From: G963667915 sp965197385
GTDB lineage: Bacteria; Acidobacteriota; Vicinamibacteria; Vicinamibacterales; UBA823
DNA length: 64,000 nt
Assembly (NCBI GenBank): GCA_965197385.1
Contig: CBDANA010000008.1
Location: 124,001-188,000 of the forward strand
Direction: 5' to 3'
Notes under the pieces: generated by a model
Seen by the model: the letters and a program-made list of their open reading frames with translations, nothing else
What the model was told of the DNA's origin: nothing
Database searches by the model: none
Position numbers and translations under genes: made by a program
Shown here: in pieces, positions 58,263 to 64,000 of the stretch
Layout of the letters: every line of letters starts with the position of its first letter
Position numbering within the stretch: the stretch's first letter is position 1

Positions 58263-58466
58263 TTACAGGTAGCGCAGCAGATCCCGCAGCGCCCGGTAGA
58301 GGACATCGGCCAGCTCGCGGATCAGCGGTGAGATCTCCCCCTCGCTAACAGCATCGGCCACGGTCACAGGGTCGGTCAGCACGAGCCAGACCGTCGCCCC
58401 GGCCAGCGTCGCTGCGATCAGACCGGCAAACCCGAAGACGCCGAGACCGAACCTCGCGAAATTCAT
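58263..58466 (-). CDS. small hypothetical membrane protein
   Basis: A 67-residue protein, MNFARFGLGVFGFAGLIAAT, with one membrane helix to about residue 30 (LAGATVWLVLTDP) and a soluble helix-forming tail EISPLIRELADVLYRALRDL. It is convergent with the hydrolase and precedes the leftward M16 pair end. The family is not recognised. Confidence 0.5.
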   Translation of the reverse strand: MNFARFGLGVFGFAGLIAATLAGATVWLVLTDPVTVADAVSEGEISPLIRELADVLYRALRDLLRYL

Positions 58467-58530
58467 GCGGACGGACCGCCACCCTCGATCGTCTTTGACG
58501 AACGAGGCGGCAACCCGGTTCTCCGAACGG

Positions 58531-59895
58531 TCACAGCAGGTCGAACGCCGTGGGCGGCCCCAGGCCGACCTCGGCCACGGCAGCCGACACGGCTGCGCGA
58601 TCGCCGACGATCACGGCCGACAGGCGGCCTGGGTCCAGATGATCGCGAGCCACCTGCGCGACGTCTGCGACGCTCACTGCCGCCACGCAACGCCCAAACT
58701 GGCTGAAATGGTCGTCCGGTAACCCGTGGAGCGCCACCTGTGCCAGACCGCGCGCGACCTGCTCGGCGGTCTCGAACCCCCGAGAATACCCTCGCGTGAG
58801 TCCCGCCACGGCTCGCTCGAGCTCGAGTCGCGTCACCGGACGCCCGTCGCGCACGGCGCGAATCTCGTCGAGCACCTCGCGGATCGACGCCGAGGTCGCC
58901 GCCGTCTCCACGGCGGTCTGGACCAGGAACGGCCCGGGTCGCCGTCGAAAGTCGAAGGCCGAGCGCACGCCATACGTGTACCCCTTGTCCTCACGCAGAT
59001 TCAAGTTGATCCGGCTGGTGAATTGGCCGCCCAGTGCCATGTTCAAGACCAGCAGCGGAAAATAATCTGGCGTGTCGCGTGAGACGGCCACGTGGCCGAT
59101 CCGGAGCTCGGACTGTGCCGCGCCCGGCCGATCGACCACGACCAGCCGCGGCGGGTCCGCGGCCACTTCCGAATGGCCACCCACCGGCTCAGACGCCTCG
59201 GAGGCGCCGGCCCAGCTCGCGAACGCCTCCGCCGCCATCCCCGCCAGGTTCTCGTGCGACCCGTCCCCGACGACGATCAGCGTCGCCAGTGTCGGCCGAT
59301 AGCACTGGGCGTGGAACCTCACGACGTCGTCCCGTGCGAGCGTGCGCACCCCGCCCTCCGTGCCAAACGACAGATGACCGTAGGGCTGGCGCCCGTACAG
59401 CAGCCGCGCGAACGTGCGGTCCGCAATGACGGGGGCCACCTCACGCAGCTGGGTGAGCCGGTCGAGCCTCAGCGCCCGCACGCGGTCGAACGCCCCGGTG
59501 TCGAACCGAGGCTCCCTGACGAGCTCGGCCAGTAGTGACAGGCCGTCACCGGCGACACGCGCGAGGGTCGTCAGACGAACCATCGTCGCGTCCATGCCGG
59601 CGTCGACGTCGAACTGCGCCCCGAGCCGGCCGAAACACTCGGACACCTCGAGCCCGGTGCGGACCCTGGTCCCCTCATCCAGCAGCGCCGCAGTCAGCGA
59701 CGCCAGGCCCGCCTGACCGGCCGGATCGCTCGCAGCGCCGCACCGGAGCAAGAGCAGCGCGCTCACGACCGGCATCTTCCGATGCTGGATGGTCCTGACG
59801 TCTAGCCCGTTCGGCAAGGTCGTCCGGCGGGCGGTGGGGAATACGAACGTGGGATCCGGTCCGACCGACGGCACGCGGCTCCGATCGACCGTCAT
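58531..59895 (-). CDS. M16-family zinc peptidase, non-catalytic partner subunit
   Basis: A 454-residue protein with the M16 fold: RTTLPNGLDVRTIQHRKMPV, then LLLRCGAASDPAGQAGLASL where active subunits have HxxEH, so the zinc site is gone. It keeps the substrate-closing pair in the C-terminal half, RINLNLREDKGYTYGVRSAF (Arg/Tyr motif). In bacterial M16B systems such a subunit pairs with an active one, here the upstream gene, whose TGA overlaps its start (ATG 59895 or GTG 59898). Together they would degrade short peptides. Confidence 0.88.
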   Translation of the reverse strand: MTVDRSRVPSVGPDPTFVFPTARRTTLPNGLDVRTIQHRKMPVVSALLLLRCGAASDPAGQAGLASLTAALLDEGTRVRTGLEVSECFGRLGAQFDVDAGMDATMVRLTTLARVAGDGLSLLAELVREPRFDTGAFDRVRALRLDRLTQLREVAPVIADRTFARLLYGRQPYGHLSFGTEGGVRTLARDDVVRFHAQCYRPTLATLIVVGDGSHENLAGMAAEAFASWAGASEASEPVGGHSEVAADPPRLVVVDRPGAAQSELRIGHVAVSRDTPDYFPLLVLNMALGGQFTSRINLNLREDKGYTYGVRSAFDFRRRPGPFLVQTAVETAATSASIREVLDEIRAVRDGRPVTRLELERAVAGLTRGYSRGFETAEQVARGLAQVALHGLPDDHFSQFGRCVAAVSVADVAQVARDHLDPGRLSAVIVGDRAAVSAAVAEVGLGPPTAFDLL

Positions 59896-61202
59896 CACGA
59901 CACCATCGCGCCGACCGAGCCGGGCAGCGCCACGTGCGCTGACCCGCGCGGCACGGCGCTCACCGCAACCCGGCGAGCCCGAGTCAGATGACGACCGACA
60001 ACGCCGAGGACCCCGTCGGCGGTCACGTCACGATACCGGGCCAGGTCGGTGTCGAAGTAGCCCGGGTCCGCGACCATCATGTTGTACCCGTTGAGCTGAT
60101 CGGACTTGCCGCCGAACCCGCCCACTGTCTGCAACCGGTAGACGAAGTGCGCCTCGACCTGGGCCAAGCTCCGCTCGAGCTCGACGAGCGTCGGCCCCTC
60201 GGCTTGCAGCCGGCCGAGCTCGGCGGTGATCACCTCGTCGAGCTCGGCCAGGACGCAGCCGGGCGCCGCCGTCGCGACGATCTGAAACACCCCGGACAAC
60301 TCCCGCGACCACTGCGTCGCCCTGACATCGCTGGCGATCCGGAGCTCCTGCACCAGGGTCTTGTAGAGCCGCGACGCCTTGCCATTCGACAGAACGTCGG
60401 CCAGCACGTCCAGCTCGGCGTCACCCGGCGCGAACAGACGCGGCGCATGCCAGGCCAGATACAACCGTGGACGCTCGACGCGGTCCTCGAGCACCAGGCG
60501 CGTGTCGGCCGGCAGCGTCGGCTCCTCGACCGTCACCCGCGAGACCGGCGCACTGGCAGGAATGTCCTCGAAATACCGCTTCGCCAGGGCGATCCCTTCG
60601 CTGGCCTCGATGTCGCCCGCCAGCGCCAGCGACGCGTTTCCGGGATGGTAGAACATCCGAAAGAACGACCGGATGTCGTCGTACTCGGCCGCACGCAGGT
60701 CCGCGGCGCTTCCGATCGTCGTCCAGTGATACGGATGGTCCGGCGGATAGAGCGCCGCCATCGTAGCCATCCCGACCATGCCGTAGGGTCGATTCTCGTA
60801 GCTCTGCCGCCGCTCGTTCAGCACGACGTCCCGCTGATGCTCGAACTTCTCCGGCGTCAGCGCTGGGAGCAGATAGCCCATCCGGTCCGATTCCATCCAC
60901 AGCGCCAACTCGAGCGCGTTCGTCGGCACAACCTCCCAGTAGTTCGTGCGATCGGCGTTCGTCGAACCGTTGACCGCCGCGCCGGCTTGCTGCAGCGGGT
61001 AAAAGTACCCGCGATCGTGATGCTCCGAGCCCTCGAACATCAGGTGTTCGAACAAATGGGCGAACCCGGTGCGGCCCGGGCGCTCATTCTTCGATCCGAC
61101 GTGGTACCAGATGTTGACCGCGACGATCGGACAACCGTGATCTTCGTGCACAATCACATCCAGCCCATTGTCGAGCGTCTGTTTGACGAACGGCACATCC
61201 AT
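59895..61202 (-). CDS. M16-family zinc peptidase, catalytic subunit
   Basis: A 435-residue protein. LDNGLDVIVHEDHGCPIVAV leads to the inverted zinc motif GFAHLFEHLMFEGSEH (HxxEH), and the distant Glu is in LNERRQSYENRPYG. Later ELDVLADVLSNGKASRLYKT and VYRLQTVGGFGGKSDQL are usual. The ATG at 61202 begins right at the conserved MDVPFVKQTLDNGL; the frame also opens from GTG 61268, but that part overlaps a repeat-like end. It forms a heterodimer with the next gene by family precedent. Confidence 0.9.
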   Translation of the reverse strand: MDVPFVKQTLDNGLDVIVHEDHGCPIVAVNIWYHVGSKNERPGRTGFAHLFEHLMFEGSEHHDRGYFYPLQQAGAAVNGSTNADRTNYWEVVPTNALELALWMESDRMGYLLPALTPEKFEHQRDVVLNERRQSYENRPYGMVGMATMAALYPPDHPYHWTTIGSAADLRAAEYDDIRSFFRMFYHPGNASLALAGDIEASEGIALAKRYFEDIPASAPVSRVTVEEPTLPADTRLVLEDRVERPRLYLAWHAPRLFAPGDAELDVLADVLSNGKASRLYKTLVQELRIASDVRATQWSRELSGVFQIVATAAPGCVLAELDEVITAELGRLQAEGPTLVELERSLAQVEAHFVYRLQTVGGFGGKSDQLNGYNMMVADPGYFDTDLARYRDVTADGVLGVVGRHLTRARRVAVSAVPRGSAHVALPGSVGAMVS

Positions 61203-61257
61203 GATGGTGAGCGCCCGGCCGGGCTTCCGTGTGGCGCCTCTGCCGCCTCTGTGCGGC

Positions 61258-61277
61258 GCGACGTTCACGACGGACTG
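61258..61277 (-). repeat. possible degenerate solo end of the MITE-like repeat, copy F
   Basis: Reading leftward from 61277, CAGTCCGTCGTGAACGTC matches the repeat end CAGCCCGTGGTGAAAGTC at 15 of 18 positions, and it is preceded by TTAG. The rest of the element is not found. It sits just before the M16 gene. Confidence 0.35.
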
Positions 61278-61431
61278 CTAAACAGCCGGTGTGGTCCCTA
61301 GGGGGGCGTCGACGGATCGTATCGAGTGGCGCGGGCACCCGCCGCGCCCGCGCCGGCCGCCGCACATCCAGCGGCCGACCCCTTGCATCCTACCGACAAA
61401 ATCGGGAATCGTAAACGCCTAACCAAGCAGC

Positions 61432-62025
61432 CCGGGGTTCGTCGAGCGTCGAGGGACGGTGCTGGGGACACTCATCGGCGGGTTGACGCTCGGGTCGGCC
61501 TTCCCGCACCTGCTGGCCTGGCTGCCGACCGGCCTAGCCTGGGAGCGGGTCCTGCAGCTTTCGTCCGTCCTGGCCCTGGCGGGAGGTCTGCTGGTCGCGG
61601 CCGCCGTACGCGATGGCCCTCACCTCCAGCGCGCCTCGGCGTTTGATCGCAAGGCAGCCCTCGAGGTCTTCACTAAGTGGAACCTGCGCCCTCTTGGCTG
61701 GCACCGTGTTCGGTGCTCCGCCCGTGGTGCTTTTCCTGTTCGCGGTCGTCTGGGGCGTCACAGTGTCGCCGATTCGGCGCAGTACTCGGCGCTCGTAACC
61801 TTCTACAGTCCGCCGGCCCACCTGGGCACCGCCCTGACGATGCAGACCTGCCTGGGTTTCCTGCTCACCATGCTCACGATTCGTGTCGTGCCGGCGGCTG
61901 CCGACTTGATAGGTTGGCAGTGGAGCTTCCTCTTGCTCGCGCCCGGATCGGCGCTCGGCGCGCTGGCCATGCGCGCGCTAGCGACGGACGCCAACCACGC
62001 GTCGCGAGACCCACTTTCCTCTTGA
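61432..62025 (+). pseudogene. decayed major facilitator superfamily transporter
   Basis: Pieces in two frames: GTLIGGLTLGSAFPHLLAWL, ERVLQLSSVLALAGGLLVAA and AALEVFTKWNLR in the first; LLAGTVFGAPPVVLFLFAVV in another near 61690-61760; and SAQYSALVTFYSPPAHLGTA, LGFLLTMLTIRVVPAAADLI, WQWSFLLLAPGSALGALAMR again in the first. The N-terminal helices and a middle block are missing and at least two shifts exist. It resembles MFS transporters of unknown substrate. Confidence 0.75.
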
Positions 62026-62063
62026 CCGACCAATTTAATCGGATTGATATGTGAAATAGATAT

Positions 62064-62111
62064 TGAGACTCAGTCTCATTTATAATACTGTTTTGAGACT
62101 GAGTCCTATTT
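62064..62111 (+). promoter_or_regulatory. Fur-superfamily-like operator pair around a TATAAT box
   Basis: TGAGACTCAGTCTCA (62064-62078) is a perfect 7-1-7 palindrome of the Fur/Zur/Mur operator shape (TGAnAnT-N-AnTnTCA). A second, imperfect site TGAGACTGAGTCCTA is at 62094-62108. Between them is a perfect TATAAT (62081-62086). A repressor bound to either site would block the promoter of the broken outer-membrane protein gene at 62200. The region is A+T-rich compared with the surroundings. Which metal is sensed cannot be told. Confidence 0.6.
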
Positions 62112-62199
62112 AGGATTGGCAGCTTCGAACGACCCCGCTCCCCTCCGTCGGACTCAGATCACGAAGCCAGCACGAAAAAGGCTCGGTCACTCAGTGTCG

Positions 62200-62678
62200 A
62201 TGAATGCACGCCGGATCGACAGGTTCCGGGTGTGGCCGGGAAGGCTCGCCTTCACGGTCGCCTTGGCCGTGGCCGGTCTAGTCACCACGAACGCCGCGGC
62301 GGAGACACTCCAGAAGGAGGACCAACGCGGAAGACAGGTTCGGGAGCAGGCAGCCGACCGGACCGAGTCGCCCGTCAGCGCCGACGACGTCCAGCAGGAA
62401 CTAGACGAACTCAGGCGCCGACTCGATCTGCTCGCCGATGAGGTGGAACGGCTGCGCAGCGGCGAGGCGCCGGCACCCGAACGGACCTTCCCGAAGAACG
62501 GCGGCGCGCGCTCGGTGTCGCGCCGGCGGCGGCGGCGGCCTATCGGTCCCCGGGCGGCGTCACGTTTGCCGGATACAGCGAGATGCTGTTCGAGAACTTC
62601 GACGCCGACGACCAGCGCGGAGCCGGCAGCCCGCGCGCCTCGCAGCTCGATTTTCTTAGGCACATCTTCTACATGGGC
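62200..62678 (+). pseudogene. outer-membrane porin-like gene, frameshifted and cut by IS256
   Basis: ATG 62200 gives a signal peptide (RLAFTVALAVAGLVTTNAAA) and a coiled-coil segment (DDVQQELDELRRRLDLLADE), as in porins that bind the cell wall. After about 62500 the match moves to another frame: LGVAPAAAAAYRSPGGVTFA, GYSEMLFENFDADDQRGAG, SQLDFLRHIFYMGG, which is the expected start of a porin barrel. IS256 copy 2 then interrupts at 62679. The Fur-like sites upstream suggest a metal-related function. Confidence 0.65.
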
Positions 62679-64000
62679 GGGGATGTCCCGTGCGCTGTTG
62701 AAACTCAGCAGCAGCTTGGTTCACGACTACGCAACCATCTCTGACGACTCCCCGAGTCCTAACCGCGCGTCGCGTGCCAGGAGGGCAGCGACCAGCGCGG
62801 GCATATCTTGACATCCTTGCACCCGACGGAACCCCTTCGCCGCTTCGAGCACCCCGGCGGCCACCCAGCGCAGCACCATCGTCCCGCCGCGCCAGCGTTT
62901 CACATGGCGCTGCACATGGCGCGTTCGGCTGAGGAGACTCTCGATGGCGTTTGTGGTGGCGAGCGATCGTTGGAGACGCTCCGACAGACCCAAGCCGAGC
63001 ACGGTCAGCGTCTCGTCGAGCCCTTCCCGCACGCTCGTGGCCGCACTCGGGTAAGTCAGTGTCCAAGCGCTGCGCCAGGTCCTGCAGCAGACGCTTGGCC
63101 GTCTTGACGGGGCTGTTCGTGTAGGCGCGCGTGAGGACCGCCTTCACCCCCGGCCGCTGTGCCTCAGGGAGATGCTCCAAGATGTTCCGGCCCTTATGGA
63201 CCTGACACCGCTGCACCAGCGCGGCGCGCCCAAATGTCTGGGTCACGGCCGTGTCGAGGGCCTTCGCGCCATCGACGATCACCAGCAGGCTCCGGTCGGT
63301 GCGCAGCCCGCGGCTGCCGAGATTGGTCAAGAGCCCCTGACAGACCGTCGCGTTCTCCGTGGCCCCTTCCCACAGGCCGAGCGGGTGTTTCGCGCCCATT
63401 TTATCGATGCCTAGGGCGACAACGATACAGTGTCCACCCACGTGCACGCCATCAATCAGCAGCCCCACCAGGTCCAGCGCGTCGAGCGGCGTCGCCCGCC
63501 ACGCATCCAGCTGCGCCTGGGTTTGCGCGACAAAGCGTCGACTGACCGCACTCTTGCTCGTGCCCCGCGTGGTGACGTCGGCGCCGAGCGGTTCCAGACT
63601 CCGCGCATACTGGCGGGTCGCCACACCGATCAGCATCTGGTCGACCACGCGCCGGTTCAGCGGGTCCGCATTCGCGAATGCCCGGGCCGTTGGCAACGGA
63701 ACCTCCTCGCCGGCGCGCCGCGCACGGGGCCGACGAATCGCCACCTTCCGCCCGCCCAGCACGACCTGACTCGGCGTATGCCCCGTTCGATACGCCTGGC
63801 GCGCAGGTTGATGCGCATACCGTGGCCCACAGACGGCGGCCCGATCCTCTTCCAGCATGGCTTCGAGTACCTTCAGGCCAGACGCGACGACCCGCTCCTG
63901 GAGCGCGGCCTGCGTATCAATGAGGATATCGACCAACGGAAGGTGCCGTGGCGTCGGGGATACCGATTGGCGACGGCGAGGGACTGTGCGAGACTGCTTC
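62679..64000 (-). mobile_element. IS256-family insertion sequence, copy 2 (runs off the window)
   Basis: The left end GGGGATGTCCCGTGCGCTGT is identical to the right end of copy 1, and the sequence is nearly identical to copy 1 in inverted orientation to base 64000. The other terminus is outside the window. It interrupts the porin-like gene. Confidence 0.93.
62727..64000 (-). pseudogene. IS256-family transposase (copy 2), frameshifted and partial
   Basis: Identical to copy 1 except that one extra A near 63051 (GGGTAAGTC for GGGTAGTC) shifts the frame after LLQDLAQRLDTD; the last 101 residues (MREGLDETLTVLGLGLSERL to GLGESSEMVA) are in another frame. The catalytic Glu lies in that part, so the enzyme should be inactive. 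The start codon is just beyond base 64000. Confidence 0.9.

Noticed and set aside
59988..61301. A 437-codon plus-strand frame
   Set aside because: Antisense shadow of the M16 catalytic subunit, with Arg/His/Gln-rich composition and no motif.

Overview
The window is GC-rich chromosomal DNA whose gene content and order point to an Acidobacteriota genome, probably of the Vicinamibacteria type (inference from gene families: PknB/TolB-type kinase remnants, a DUF5916 outer-membrane protein, a DUF2061-APS kinase fusion, IS-rich high-GC DNA; no rRNA or marker tree is available). About half of it is ordinary housekeeping DNA and the rest is a mosaic of insertion sequences, a group II intron and genes they have broken.

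Layout. 1-2535: end of a PHP-type hydrolase, YggT, gatC-gatA. 2536-4012: an IS5-family element inserted exactly at the gatA stop codon, then the first copy of a dispersed MITE-like repeat. 4013-7083: leftward dnaK, omega-like subunit and two small membrane proteins, with a 7-bp satellite after dnaK. 7223-12374: rightward ymdB-like phosphoesterase, xseA-xseB, prenyl synthase, tlyA, nadK. 12408-13897: leftward mltG-ruvX. 13977-18426: lipoprotein phosphodiesterase, EnvC-like protein, S41-like protein. 18574-19944: outer-membrane barrel. 20159-29905: tRNA-Val, thrS, infC, rpmI, rplT, pheS, pheT, zapB-like, zapA, a candidate 6S RNA, thiL, 3D-domain protein; three more repeat copies are threaded between these genes.

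29918-50341 is an accessory zone. It holds IS630, IS30, IS256, IS1380 and a second IS5 copy, with fragments of a Ser/Thr kinase, a PA14-glycosyltransferase-like membrane protein, a sulfotransferase, an APS kinase, CysD, a lipoprotein and an amidohydrolase. Intact genes among them are a secreted esterase, cysQ, an orphan Dam-type methylase, a DUF5916 protein, a NamZ-type (DUF1343) protein and a LOG-family protein. 50355-61202 is again mainly intact: SRPBCC-FAD oxidoreductase fusion, pyruvate kinase, a group II intron with a frameshifted maturase, a small ORF plus amidase, an alpha/beta hydrolase and an M16 peptidase pair. 61432-64000 is decayed: an MFS fragment, Fur-like palindromes, an outer-membrane protein gene cut by a second IS256 copy that runs off the window.

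The most interesting signals are (i) a family of ~160-190 bp MITE-like repeats with terminal inverted repeats, flanked by CTAG-like tetramers that often supply the stop codon of the neighbouring gene; (ii) a probable 6S RNA next to zapA; (iii) an infC gene that appears to start at AUC; (iv) an EnvC-like/S41-like pair that both look catalytically degenerate; (v) several start codons only 7-10 nt after a perfect TATAAT, suggesting leaderless transcripts; and (vi) a pair of Fur-like palindromes around a TATAAT box.
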